This document shows, in pieces, positions 21,196-32,285 of a stretch of 64,000 nucleotides of DNA. Origin of the DNA: Lecanosticta acicola (lineage: Eukaryota; Ascomycota; Dothideomycetes; Mycosphaerellales; Mycosphaerellaceae). A program made the position numbers and the translations under genes. Under the pieces are notes generated by a model. It had not been told where the DNA came from, did not search any database, and saw only the letters and a program-made list of their open reading frames with translations. The stretch is taken from assembly GCA_963674455.1 (NCBI GenBank), contig CAVMBE010000102.1, positions 26,443 to 90,442 of the forward strand, written 5' to 3'. Position 1 is the stretch's first letter, and each line of letters opens with the position of its first letter.

Positions 21196-21993
21196 TCAAA
21201 ACTCATCCCCGGAATCCTTCCGCTTCTTGCCTCTCTTCTTCGGCTTTGGCTCGTCCGAATCACTGTTTGTCTCCTTCTTTCCCTTCGACGGTGCATCTGG
21301 CACCTTGTCCACAATCTCATTCAGGAAGTCAAACTTCTCGTCCGTAACGATCGCCTTCTTGAGATGCTGGGCCAGTACGCGTCTCGGCCCTTTGGAGGCC
21401 GCTGGTCCAGAGCCCTTGGCCTGAGTCGCCGCAGCAGAGATGAGCTTGATCATGAACAGCTCCAATGCGCGGCTCACAACGGTGGGAGTCACCTGGGCAA
21501 CCTTGCCGATATCCTCATCAGCCTGCATGATTCTCTTGATGCGCGCGACAGGAAATGCGGTGTTGAGCTTGCAGCCAAGGGTCGGGTCGCTGTCCTCGGC
21601 TTTGACAGGTGGCACGTCGGCGAAGGCAGGAGCAAGGCCGTTCATGGCATTCGATGGCTCCTGCTTTACTCGGCGAGGTCTCTTAGAGGATGTGACATCG
21701 GGCATGTATTCGTCGTCGTCGGCTTCGGGCTTGGCGCGAGGAGGCATGGCGGCGGATTGTTGATATGGTTGGTAGTTGTATTGCTGGGGCACCGAGGTGG
21801 GCTGGTAGCCTGTGTAGTGGTGGTGACCGCCGAACGCGCCGGCTGGAAAGTGGGAGCGGTGTTGACTGAAGTTTCCGAAGCGCGGTGAGCCAATGCCAGA
21901 GAGGTCAGGGCTCTCCGGGCGAAGTCCGGATAGATCTGGAGACTGGGGCTGGTAGGAGGAGAGATCTGGCGACTGAGGTCGAAAGCCGTCCAT
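21196..21993 (-). CDS. NC2-alpha (DRAP1/Bur6-like) histone-fold corepressor subunit
   Basis: One exon, 265 residues from ATG 21993 (MDGFRPQSPDLS). The N-terminal 150 residues are low-complexity and begin with three copies of a PQSPDLS-type repeat. The histone fold occupies about residues 140-225: NTAFPVARIKRIMQADEDIG, VSRALELFMIKLISAA, then VLAQHLKKAIVTDEKFDFL and EIVDKVPD. These match NC2-alpha better than NF-YC or Dpb3. A Lys-rich tail (KPKKRGKKRK) is a likely nuclear signal. Known role: with NC2-beta it binds TBP on promoters and blocks TFIIA/TFIIB entry. An insertion between helices 2 and 3 (AKGSGPAASKGPRR) lengthens the usual fold. Confidence 0.85.
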   Translation of the reverse strand: MDGFRPQSPDLSSYQPQSPDLSGLRPESPDLSGIGSPRFGNFSQHRSHFPAGAFGGHHHYTGYQPTSVPQQYNYQPYQQSAAMPPRAKPEADDDEYMPDVTSSKRPRRVKQEPSNAMNGLAPAFADVPPVKAEDSDPTLGCKLNTAFPVARIKRIMQADEDIGKVAQVTPTVVSRALELFMIKLISAAATQAKGSGPAASKGPRRVLAQHLKKAIVTDEKFDFLNEIVDKVPDAPSKGKKETNSDSDEPKPKKRGKKRKDSGDEF

Positions 21994-23680
21994 AATTATT
22001 ATTGTGAGAAGCCAACAGGATGCGCGTGTGAATATCGTCAATTACGTCAGTCGGACAGACTGGGCGGCCAGCGCCGGGCAAACAACAGACGCCTCAGGCG
22101 CGTAAGTTTGGTGGAATGCAAGAAAAAGTCGGAGCTCTGGTGGTGGGCGTGTTGTCAGACGCAAATACGAGATACGATGCAGCGGGTACCCGAGCGGGCG
22201 GATGCGTGAGAGCTGTCGGGAGGTGCGGGTGCAGGTGCAGGTAGGTGCAGGTGCACGGTGTGGTCGGGTCCTCGGTTGTTTTTGGTGGGTGGTGGAAGGT
22301 GGGGCAGCTTGTGTATGTAAGGTAATTAGCCGAGAGAGCAGCTTTGGAATTTTGGAAGTGGGCGAAGAAGACTCGTCAGCAGCAGCGAGGCAGCGCGCGC
22401 CTTTATCAATTCCTCCCAGCTTGTCCTGGACGGCTGACTCTGCCTCAGCCCGAAACTCAAATTGCAGGCGGGACGGAGCGCTCGTCCTATCGCAGCTGCC
22501 TGGCATGGATCTCGCGACGACACACACAAAACTCTTTACTTTATGCAAGCTGCCTTCTCTCCGATACTTCGCGCCTTTTGCTGTTGAGTTATCAGGCGTC
22601 CGACCTCGTCGCATTCCTCGCAGCTCCCAAACAAAGACGAGCGCCGAGGAAGTTGCAGTCCGTCATTTCCTCAAACGGCGCCAAGCCCAACGAATACCAA
22701 CGTCGTGCATGAAGGACGTGTGCGGCGTGCAAACATCGCCCAACATCTTCTGACCTCCTGAATATTTACAGTCATCATTGGGTTCACTTGGAAAAATGGA
22801 TCTTGATGCCGATAGTATGCTACCGTTCCCTCAAAACGTCTGGCGACTCTCAAGGCAATGAGTATCCTGTGGCGATTTTTCGCGGAGAGTAAACCAAGTC
22901 CAACTGGCACCCACGTGGTATGGTTTTCCGAAACAAAATGGCAGTATCATCCGTTTGACTCGAGGAGTTGCAGTCTTACGTTGCGACTCTTGTGCTGGCT
23001 AAACAGTGCTCCTCAGAAACGGAGGGCACTTCTTCTGGCCGACAATGCGACGAAATGGATCCGAGGCCTAGACGAGGACATATACTATACCGGGCAGAGC
23101 GGACTCACGATGCGGTGGAGCTGCCTGTGGCTACATTCGCTTTGGCCTGGAATCCATCTTGCTCTGTACAGATCACTCGATAAGCTATTCGTGCGAGCAC
23201 CTCGGCAAACCCATAAGGCCTTAGAAATCATCGTCTGCTCCTTGTTGATACACACGACGTTCCAACAGAGGTCTACCGCAATGTCTCAACCAGAACACTA
23301 AAATCCACAGGCCTTAGGCACCAGATTGTGGGGCGGCCCGCTCCTTCCTAAATAGGATTCTGCGTTTGCAAGTGAATAGACTTCGGCGCTACAGCGGCCA
23401 TAGCAAGATTTCTGACATGTGGCATCCAACCACGCAAGTCCTGTCGAGAGGAAAGCTTTCCTAACACACGCGTTCAACATCGTCAGCCACGACTGTCAAA
23501 GCTTATTCATTTGAACGTCATGTTGTCATGTTGTGACGTCACTTGACTGATGTGTCCAGCTGGGGAAAGGACATATATCAGAGTTCATGTTGACAGTCTA
23601 TGATCTTGACAAACTGAACATACTCCTGAACCAAAGTTGACCTACCTGTGCAAATAACGACCAGCGAGGGAACAAGCATC
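21994..23680. other. Intergenic, no gene supported
   Basis: 1.7 kb. A GGTGCAGGT-rich stretch lies near 22228-22258. The plus-strand frames at 22202-22753 and 22858-23301 have no recognisable domain, and the second has frequent rare-looking residue runs; I leave both out. Confidence 0.45.
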
Positions 23681-24057
23681 ATGCCTATCGGAGAGAACAA
23701 GAATTCTGGTGCTGAGGGCGCTGCGAAGGGCGTAACTTCCACGGTACATCTGAACTCCACACTGCCCAAGAAGCCTCTAGCTAATATTCTTCACAGGTCG
23801 GTAACGCTGCAGGCGGCGTCTCTAGGACACTCGGCGGTATCGTCGGCGCCGCTGGACGTGGAGTCGGCGACACTATCAACAGTAGGAACCGCCCTCGTGA
23901 TCTCACGATTCGCTTCTGACGCTCATCTGATGCTTGTGCAGGCACGACCGGTACCAAGCAAGCTGGCGATGGCTTGAAGTCTGTCACCGATGGTGTTGAA
24001 GATGCTGGCGGTCAGGTTGGCAAGGGCGCGGAGAACGCTGGGCAGTGGAAGTCTTAG
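23681..24057 (+). CDS. Small Gly-rich hydrophilic protein, three exons
   Basis: I could only see this gene by splicing: exons 23681-23743, 23797-23881 and 23942-24057 (introns 53 and 60 nt, both GT-AG) join to 87 residues ending at TAG 24055. It begins MPIGENKNSGAEGAAKGV and is built from Gly/Ala/Thr-rich amphipathic units such as GNAAGGVSRTLGG, GAAGRGVGDTI, DGLKSVTDGVEDAGG and QVGKGAENAGQWKS. There is no Cys, signal peptide or membrane segment. The pattern resembles small fungal stress or conidiation proteins with LEA-like character, which is an inference from composition. The consistent splice signals and phase make a real gene likely. Confidence 0.6.
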
Positions 24058-24449
24058 ATGACGGAGATACCACCAGGTGATGGCTAAAGGATACGGGCTT
24101 TCAGTGACAATTTGAAGGATATTGGAAGAACGTCGAAGTTGACTTGTGAGACCTCCTCTGTCTCTCTCCGCTTCGCCACGGCTCACTACTCATTGGGCTC
24201 CTCTTGCTTGTAGCACACAGCGTTTTAGTCCAAGTCAAGAGTATTGTCCTCTCTCCGTCCTCAACCTGATCTACCGCGAGTCATGTTCGACCTGCTTCTT
24301 CTTATTCCGCTGATAGCCATCAACAGCTTTGCCCATACGCTCCCGATGTAAGAACGCACAAAGCGCAACGATGCGAAAGCTAACATGGTGACACATTAGC
24401 ATGCGTGTAGTTCTACAGAAAAGGGGCCTCTGACCCTGCAGAGTCCTAA

Positions 24450-25240
24450 GTCAGATCTTTTGGGGCACTTGATGACATGCTCATGCTGGTGGTACATACA
24501 CATGTTCCATTTCGCGACATCGTCTCTGGTGAGCTTCTTAGACGCTTCCAGTTTCTAGACCAAAAGAGCCACGTCGCGCCCTGCTTCGATAGGCCAATTG
24601 CCCAGTGTCAGGTGGTCCCCACCACCATTGCACTCGCCGACGGAATCCATGACCAAGCGTCGTAGGCCAACATTCGCACTCGCGTTGGTGTGGATGTACG
24701 GAACCCGAGGGGCCGGGGCTTGTCACCTCCGGACCATGTCGTCCCTCATAGCATCGAGACATGACTCCAAGAGCCACAGGATCTCCCGCCTCTCCGCAAG
24801 AAGTCACACCTTACAGAGTATCATGTACGGGCTCTCCTTGTCGCTCTCAAGATTTCAGTTGTAGATATAGGCAACAAAGCGCTCGAAGATGGCAATCTCC
24901 TCTCCTGGCAGCGTGACTACGGCAGCCTCGCCCTCCGCGAAATCTCCGTTGAAGGCCTTCTCGAACTAGCCGGAATAGAGGTAAATGATACCTCTGTGAA
25001 CTTACGTTCGCTCTCCTCCTTCTTCGATGTTGACTTCGACCATCTTGTCGTATAGGTCTCTTTACCTACAATTAGCATCATGAGAAGGGCGAATGGACGC
25101 TTTACTCACCGATCGCGAGACTTGTTCGGCGTGAATGTAGACGGCGCCATGTCATTGGCGATGGCCGCCACTCGAAGTGCGGTATTTGGATCTCCGCACG
25201 CACGGACCTTCAGCGCGAGCGGGAAGTCCCGCTTATACAT
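24450..25240 (-). pseudogene. Decayed BTB/POZ gene
   Basis: Reading the minus strand from about 25240 gives an exon-like YKRDFPLALKVRACGDP ... TFTPNKSRDR ending in GTGAGT. After a short intron comes RDLYDKMVEVNIEEGGER, then VHRGIIYLYSG, FEKAFNGDFAEGEAAVVTLP and EIAIFERFVAYIYN. This is a clear BTB core in the order expected for fungal BTB proteins. It is broken by in-frame TAA (after GGERT), TAG (between YSG and FEK) and TGA (after AYIYN), and the C-terminal part (VVMDSVGECNG ... WNMCMYHQHEHV) needs further frame changes. It is not a close copy of the intact BTB gene at 17.8 kb. The left end is approximate. Confidence 0.6.
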
Positions 25241-25290
25241 GTGATAGCACCTCAGCTTTCACATTGCGAAGTTGCATTTGCCGCGGACTG

Positions 25291-25554
25291 ATGAGACAAC
25301 TTGAAGTATCACTTGTTGCTTTTGTGGTAGTAGTTTGGGCTTTTTCTATATCCTTTTCCTCTCCTCCATTCTTCGCCGCGGGCCAGTGCTCTGATCCTTG
25401 GGAAAGTTCTCCCGGAAGCCATTCAATCCCCAGTGAGCTATGTTCAAAAGCTGTTTCAGCGGCAAGCAAGATCTTCGAAGATGGATGGGGTGTCAAAGAT
25501 GCACACCTGATCTCCACTTGCGGACTGACCCCCAGAGCATTCCAACCTTGTTGA
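25291..25554 (+). CDS. Candidate small secreted protein (uncertain)
   Basis: An ATG at 25291 opens 87 residues to TGA 25554. Residues 1-31 look like a signal peptide with core VSLVAFVVVVWAFSISF; the mature part starts near QCSDPWESS and has four cysteines (QCSD, LCSK, TCGL and the C-terminal Cys). Length and cysteines fit a small secreted protein, but the minus strand is also open here (25233-25517) and no homologue is recognised. Low confidence. Confidence 0.3.
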   Translation: MRQLEVSLVAFVVVVWAFSISFSSPPFFAAGQCSDPWESSPGSHSIPSELCSKAVSAASKIFEDGWGVKDAHLISTCGLTPRAFQPC

Positions 25555-26056
25555 CGGCTTCGTCCTGCCCTTGATGAGCACTGGTACTATTGAAAGGGCA
25601 CTTGAGCCTCAGCATGGAGCTAATCGCGTCGCCATTGCTGTCACCAAGCTGTTCGTGCGTGATTCGCCTCCCTTCAAAGTCTTTGTCCTCCTTCGAGGCG
25701 TTGACTTCTTCCCAGTACGCACAGGGGTCCTAAGAGGGGTCCTCCAGCTTGACAGGCCTTGATAAATGTGGATCAGGCTAGCGAAAGGCCTCGATATAGC
25801 TGCCGTGGCTTTAAGGCCACGCATAAGTGCATGCGACGTAATAGACGTATTGACTGCGCCATGGGAAATGGAGTGAGATCCTTTCGTTCCACGTCCGCAC
25901 TAGAAGATGGCCCTGGAGGAAGTAGGAATCGATGAGTATCCGCGTCGTTCTTGCTGAGGTGCATTTCAAGGACGCTGATGCAGCTGAACAGACATAAATG
26001 CATCGATCGACTCAAATTCGACGGCCGAGAGCTCAAATTGTACTTTTGTGACATCT
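25555..26056. other. Intergenic
   Basis: About 500 bp downstream of alg5. Nothing recognised. Confidence 0.45.
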
Positions 26057-27400
26057 CTACCGACGATAGATCCCAGCTCCCCAAGCCACTCTCAGGACTG
26101 CCAGTCCCACCGCCATCCCTATGCTATCTTTGACGACATTCAACTTGCTGCCCACAACTTCCTTCCACCCTATCGGCACTTCTACCATCGGTATATCGGC
26201 ACTCTCAGCCAGCATCAGCATTTCGACATCAAATATCCATCCTTCCGAATGCATGTAAGGGACAATGTAAGGCAGTGATTGCCGGGAAAAGAGCTTAAAG
26301 CCGCACTGGGTGTCCTTAATTCTGGATGTGCGTGGAGTTGTCAGGAGCCATATGCCAAGGTGGAAGGCTCGCATCAGCAGGTTGCGGAGGGCGGATCGCT
26401 GTACTCTTGATCAGCTGACGTTATCAAGATTCCAGAAAGTAGCTTACCTGGACCACCGCCTCCGTTCCGACCATGTGGGCTCGTGAGCCCACACTCACTG
26501 CTCTTCCAAGTCGGTCTTTCGCTCTCTCGCATGCCACGACCAATTTGCCCAGGTCACTGAATTTGCTTGCTCCGTCTGCATCGGCAAAAACAACGTAATT
26601 CCCTCTTGCGTGTCTCATACCGTGCGTCACCGCACCACCCTTTCCTCTATTCTCCTCCAGTTGCACCACCCTGATTGTGCCTGGCAATATGTTGGTTGGC
26701 TTTTGGGACTCGCCCCAGGGACCTTTGCACGTGGGCGCCGGCTTGTTAAGCTGATGCGTGCGCGCAAAGTTCAGAGCCACTTTAACCGTCTTGTCCGTGG
26801 AGCCATCGCTCACAAGAATTATCTCCCATCCCCTATGAGGGTCACCCTCTTTCCCACTAGCCTGTAACTTTCCATCGCTACTGCTTTTGCTCGCAGTTCC
26901 ATGGTGTCCGTATTGTTCCTCTAGGTATTCCACTGCCTCTTCCAACATCCCATTCAATCGGTCCTGTTCATTGTATGCTGGGATCACGAGTGTCATGAAC
27001 ACCTCCGCATCCGTGATCTGGTGGCTTTCTTCCCCCGAGATGAGCTTCTGCTTCGCCATCTTTTGGAGAGCGATATGATTGTCGTACCAACATGGCAAAG
27101 GTTGACGATCTGAAACCTGTCCCTCAGCAGTCACCGTTATGTACTGCTTCTCGGATGTTCTGGGCTGTCGCGGGGTTGGAGCGAGGAGGTAGAGGAGCGC
27201 ATATAGCTAACGAAATGGAATGTCAGCTGCAGTCTCCTTGCGTGATCTCACATGCATTTGGAGATCTAAGATGGAAATACCACAAATACAGCAACAACGA
27301 GACCAACTACGGCCAATGCCATCCAGAAGAGTAGTGGTCTCTCTGCGACATAGTCCAGGCGTTGCCATAGCCCATCAGGGATCGTATGCGCGGAGTCCAT
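26057..27400 (-). CDS. alg5: Dolichyl-phosphate beta-glucosyltransferase, Alg5
   Basis: Three exons (27400-27281, 27206-26448, 26398-26057) give 406 residues. Exon 1 begins MDSAHTIPDGLWQRLDYV and carries the single N-terminal membrane anchor (PLLFWMALAVVGLVVAVFV); exon 2 continues LYALLYLLAPTPRQP. The GT2 domain follows: VIPAYNEQDRLNGMLEEAV, WEIILVSDGSTDKT, ENRGKGGAVTHGMRHARG and FADADGASKF, with the metal-binding DXD. The last splice gives VVQRSALRNLLMRAFH; then KDTQCGFKLFSR and SEGWIFDVEMLMLAE, diagnostic of Alg5. Reaction: UDP-glucose plus dolichyl phosphate to dolichyl-phosphate glucose, on the cytosolic face of the ER, feeding Alg6/8/10 for N-glycan precursor glucosylation. No damage seen. 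Confidence 0.93.
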
Positions 27401-30400
27401 TGCTGCTGTCGCTTTCGCTGAATATCGCAGCTTTGCCCAGGTATTATGTACAAGAACGGCGCCGGTAGGTGTGTCGCTGCTCCATTGAAGACGTGGCTCG
27501 TACGTGCGACAGCTTACGCTTCAATGGATGATATATTATTGGAAATAATTAGGGTTGTGCCTGAAACTTGATGCTGTCAACATGGACCCTGCAGCTCTCC
27601 CCGATAGATACCGCAGCTCTGGACAGCTTTCACTTGACTTATGTAATCATCGGGATGGGCCGAGCACTAGTCCCCGCCGGATTCATTCACCCATCTCATT
27701 ACGCAACACCAGCTTACTGAGCTCATCCGTCGCATGTGACAATCTCATCTCCTGCTACGACCATACCTCTCAGTCCGCCATCAGATGCGCCATTGACATC
27801 GGCTTGAACGTCTGAGCTCTCCTAACTCCGCAAAGCGTACACACACTAGCGAGATCTCAGTTGTGCAGCAATGGCGTCTTGCTTCCAGTCGCTCCCCTTC
27901 CAGTCCGGAATTATCTAATGAGATCTTGGCCCATCGGATGTCTTGATCATCCTCGTCATGACAACTACAATCGCCATATCCAGAGAGCGCAGCAGCTTGA
28001 CTCCGTCGCTCCACAGGAAATTCCAGGAGAGGGCTTTGCCGTGATTCTCGCCGACCTAGACGGATGATTCTTCTGCAACGTTCCATCGGACGATCTCGAC
28101 AACAGACGCGTGCTTATGAGTCGAGGTGATGTTATCTGTGTCAGGAGGGCGAGCGCGATGTCAAGAGTTGATACTACCATACGAGAGCTATGTGGATCGT
28201 TCGCTTGGGGCATGCCGTAGATCGCGGGGCACTTCTTCACACCGAGATTCGACACTGCTCTTAGATGGACCTTTTGTCACTACCAACAAGTCAGTAAACA
28301 TGCAGCACCAATCCTATCTCCAAGTGGCCTAACTCGCGGATAGTGTCGCTCCGTTACATCGTGCGACACTCGCTCATGTCGGCGGTTCTCCTTCGAGGTG
28401 CAACTGGAGTCGAAGTGGGCACTGGTGGGAACATCTAACTGCAATCAATATAAGAGGGAGGCTCCGGCGGGTATTGTCAACAGCTGACTGCCCTTGCCAC
28501 TTCGCTTCGAAACGGCCGTGCTCAATTATGCCAAAGTGTGCGCAGGATGTTCGCCGGCGCGATCTGCAATACACCGCACATACTGCAAATGGATGCTGTC
28601 GGAAACATTCTCTTTTTCGTCAAACGAATATGCTTTGCTGAACTTGCCTGTGCTATACTGCAAATTGTAAAATCGCGCCGTCACCGCCTGGAATTGTCTG
28701 CAGAGATGAATAGCCTATGTCAGGGCAACCATGGGTCTTCGAGCTGCTTCCATCAGCGTACAGAGTGCTAAGTGGCACGGAAAAGACTACCAAAGCGGCC
28801 TTCAACGAAGCGGATATCTGCAAAAGAGCAGATATGTCGACCGGATCAAGACGCTTGCATGATATGCACCCTGCATGTACCAGTCTCCGGATGTGGCTTC
28901 CTGGACATAGCTGCTGCCCGACCAATGCTCCGACAACGCTTGACCGACTCCAGTGGTCATTGTGTTATATCAGGTTGACGGCTGTGCCAAGCCATACCAC
29001 CACGTGATCCGGCGACCGTCGCTTATGAAGCATCATGAGGCTGCACATAAACTGCATGTCGTTGGGATCGCAGAGCTGTGACTCACTGATCGATCTCCAA
29101 AGGACGTAAGATCCTATGGGAACGTCCAGTCATTGGAAAAACAATCTTTGGACTCTATAGCCGCCGCCGCCGCCGCCGCCGCCGCGGCGACCGCGACGTG
29201 CTCCCTTCGCAACAGGAGCGAGCAGCATGGTGAACACGTTCGGCCGAGCGCCTCCTTCCTAAGAGGGCGCTCTTTCCTAAGAGGGAGTCCAGAAAGTCTG
29301 TTTGAATCATTGCTTATCGTCAGGCGGGTCTCGAAATCCATCGCATACCGGGACAGATTATTCACGCAATGTTCGGTGTGTTTGCAGTCGTCGACAAAGA
29401 TTAGGGCACTCTGATAGGCCGTTGAACGAACTTTTATACCTCATGCACCGACCAAGACTGGGTAAAAGCCTGGCTACGACCGGATCGACAACTTCAAGTG
29501 CGATGCCTTCGAGCGTACACAATGTCTACCGAACGCGATACATACTGTAGCAGTGTGGTCGTAACAGACAAGCAAACCCTCCCGACCCAAACGCGTCGAT
29601 CCGGCCCAACCGCAACCCAATGGGTGCGGCTCCAGCGGGAGCTCCGAAGGTTGACGATCGCAAACTCAAAAGACACACATCCTCGGATAGGGTTCACAGA
29701 ACCACGCATCCTGCCGCCATGATCCTTGGACTATTCTGAACGCCGCGCACTTGTACCCCTCCATCCGCCGCGTGTGACTCTTTCTCGCATCATGCATTCC
29801 TTCCTCTTCAAACCTTGTGATACACTCGCAGCTCGCGTAGTTACATGATCGCGGCCGGCCCAATCGTCGTAGGGAAATGACATCTCGTAGTTCGAACGAT
29901 TATGCTCGGCCTCAAGAAGAGCTGAAAGAAAGATGACAACTCCATTGAGGGAGAAGTCTGGATCTCCCGCTACTCCTGAACGACCATTTCGATGGTTGAA
30001 AGACCGGAAGGCAACGTCTGCGCGCCTGCAGGACGGTATGCCGTGACGATTGCTGATTCGATCAGCAGCTGGACCCGCCTGTTCGGTGACTCCGGTGTTG
30101 GGGCTTTTGCAATCTGGCGCCTACATGTACAAGGCGGAAGAGTCATTGCGTACCGACATTGGGGTAAGTTCGAGGTGGTCCCAAGCCACAGCCGAATCGG
30201 GATCGAAGGAGTCGTTCGTTGATGCCGTGGTTCCTTCCTTCGCTGGAACAATGCTTCTTGTCGGCACAGCGTGAGGGGTGCGTCCTGATCGTTTTGCTTG
30301 TTGGAGGTTTTGGTTGTGGGAGTGGTATTGAGGGTGCTCAAGTGTATTCCATATTGGCTGTTGGTTGTTGCGAGGGACTGTTGATGAAGACAATGGATCG

Positions 30401-30585
30401 AATCTAATGCCGTTTGTCAATATGGTGACAAGTAGGGGAGGTTCGGTTTGTCGATGCCTGTTTCGGTACAGACTTGTCTTGTCGTCGAGATACGTCGACC
30501 ATCCAGTTCCTCATGTAGACACAGTTCGTGGTGTTGTGATGGAGTGATGCGTGGTTTCCATATCGTATCGTCGTATCGTATCGTG
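27401..30585. other. Gene-poor region
   Basis: 3.2 kb without a supportable gene. It contains a CCG microsatellite (29159-29187), a nearby imperfect duplication (CCTAAGAGGG at about 29259 and 29277) and a TATCG/TCGTA-rich stretch near 30563-30586. Many short open frames occur on both strands but none shows a domain. Confidence 0.45.
29159..29187. repeat. CCG trinucleotide microsatellite
   Basis: About nine tandem GCC/CCG units ending in GCGGCGACCGCGAC. Confidence 0.9.
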
Positions 30586-30891
30586 TCAAGTCGATGGACC
30601 CGATGCCGACGAAGGTGTCGACCGTCCAGATCGTGCAGACGACGGTCGAGGAGGTGGCCTCCACCAACATCCGTCTCTGAAGGTCACATAGCCTCGAAGG
30701 TAGTCCTTGACAGCGGTCTCTCGTTCGAAAGCAACCCAGTACCACTCCTCCGATATTTGTTTCTGTTCATCGACCGTGAAACCCTTGGCCTGGAGGATGG
30801 GGTAGAATTGGTTTTCAGCCTTGGGGTAGATGTAGCCGCCCAGGTAGTACATGATGCAGGGAAAACATAGGCAGAGAGGTGGTCTGTCCAT
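30586..30891 (-). CDS. Small hypothetical protein
   Basis: ATG 30891 opens 101 residues starting MDRPPLCLCFPCIMYYLGGY. The N-terminus is Cys-rich and hydrophobic; the middle (KAENQFYPILQAKGFTVDEQ, then ISEEWYWVAFERETAVKDYL) looks like a folded helical protein; the Ser/Arg/Pro tail after RDGCWWRPPPR may be read-through of an unrecognised intron. The composition of the middle suggests real coding sequence, but I do not recognise a family. Confidence 0.45.
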   Translation of the reverse strand: MDRPPLCLCFPCIMYYLGGYIYPKAENQFYPILQAKGFTVDEQKQISEEWYWVAFERETAVKDYLRGYVTFRDGCWWRPPPRPSSARSGRSTPSSASGPST

Positions 30892-31589
30892 GTCGACTCG
30901 GCCAACGCATGCCCGATGAGCAGTGTTGTCGTCGAGACGAGTTGGGTTGGCGGAGATGTGTCGTCGAAGAGTGGGTAAGGTAAGGTAGGTAGGCTGGCGG
31001 ACGGGAGATGGGATAGTAAGGTAGACAGTAGAGTTGCGGGCGGGACAAGGCGTGGCTATTAAACTCCAGGAAGGCAGCCACGACGGTAGGCGATGACCAT
31101 GGTGAGGTAAGGTCACGTACCTACCTCCTAGGGGAAAATCTGGCAGCAGTAGCGGCAGGCGTTGCAGCTGCAGCGAGAAGTAGGTACGAACCTCTGTCTC
31201 GCGGATGCAGTTGCGGTGATTGGCCTTAGGTACCTGCAATGCAAGGCGGCACCTGCGACCAGGGCGGGCGAGGGAAATCGAAGATCCTTCCACCTTCCAC
31301 CCCTCTCCGCGCCCTTCTCGCAACTCTGTCGCCTCTAGGTAGCCTCTGGCGCTCGTCTAAAGGCCCACCTGACTAATGATAGCGGACTCCACTGCGCTCC
31401 CGGGTGCGAGGTTTCTTACTGGGAAACAGGTTAGAGTGCGCGTGCGTCGAATCCACCTTCACCTTCACGCTCGCTCGGAAACCACTTTTAAGCTGGTGGA
31501 GAGAAGGAAGGGAGGAGGGTGGGACCGAATGATGCGCTAGCGACGGCGAAAAGACGACATGCACGTAGGGGTGGCTTCGTTTTACGGCT
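30892..31589. other. Intergenic
   Basis: About 700 bp between the small hypothetical gene and the first AT-rich block. The minus-strand frame continues to 31323 but shows no conserved features; probably 5' UTR and promoter. GGTAAGGTARG-like repeats lie near 30975-31025. Confidence 0.45.
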
Positions 31590-32285
31590 ACCTTACTAGC
31601 TGTTACTAGCGTTAGTAACAAAGTAAATAACGCAGTATATAAGTGCTACATTATCTAAGTAGCCGGCTTAGCTAGTCTAGATAGAGCTATCTATATATAT
31701 TTATATAGTTTATACTTTCTCTTCTAAGTTAGTATACTATTACTTATATAGAGCTTATATAGAGAGAACTTAGTAGATAAGTATATATACTTAAAGGAAT
31801 AATAGCTTTAGAAAAGTATATCTATAGTCTTAGCTAAGCTATAGCTACCTCTATAATAGTCTATATATCTACTAAGATAAATACTAGTAATTATAGTTCT
31901 AGTTCTACTAAAGTTATAATATACTAAAACTTAGTATCTTAAGCCGTATCTATTAATATCTTATACTACGTACTACCTTATCTATTATTCTTATACTTAA
32001 TATCTCTAGATAGCTAAGTACTATCTATAAATAGATCTTATTAGACTAATTTAAGTAGATTATTAAGAGTTATTATTTAGTATTTAGATAAAACATAGTA
32101 TATAATAACTAGTAGTATAGATACTATAGAGTAGTTAAATATAGTAGATATAGTAGTAGTAATTAAAATAAGATAGTTAGTATAAGATAGTAGGAACGGA
32201 AGCTTATCTCGTAATAATACTCCTAATCAGCTATACGAATAGGACACAGTGGCTAGTACGTATTACAGGTAGTAGAGGGTAGCGC
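31590..32285. repeat. Short AT-rich RIP-like block
   Basis: About 700 bp dominated by TA, TAG and CTA words with almost no CA or TG dinucleotides. This is the mark of repeat-induced point mutation run to near completion. No coding trace or terminal repeat can be read. Boundaries are sharp: normal composition resumes near 32286. Confidence 0.7.

Noticed and set aside
22858..23301. 147-codon plus-strand ORF
   Set aside because: No recognisable motif; Trp/Leu/Arg-rich composition typical of chance frames.
24282..24431. Two-exon secreted mini-peptide starting MFDLLLLIPLIAINSFAH
   Set aside because: Only about 33 residues and overlaps the antisense end of the BTB pseudogene; a chance frame is more likely.
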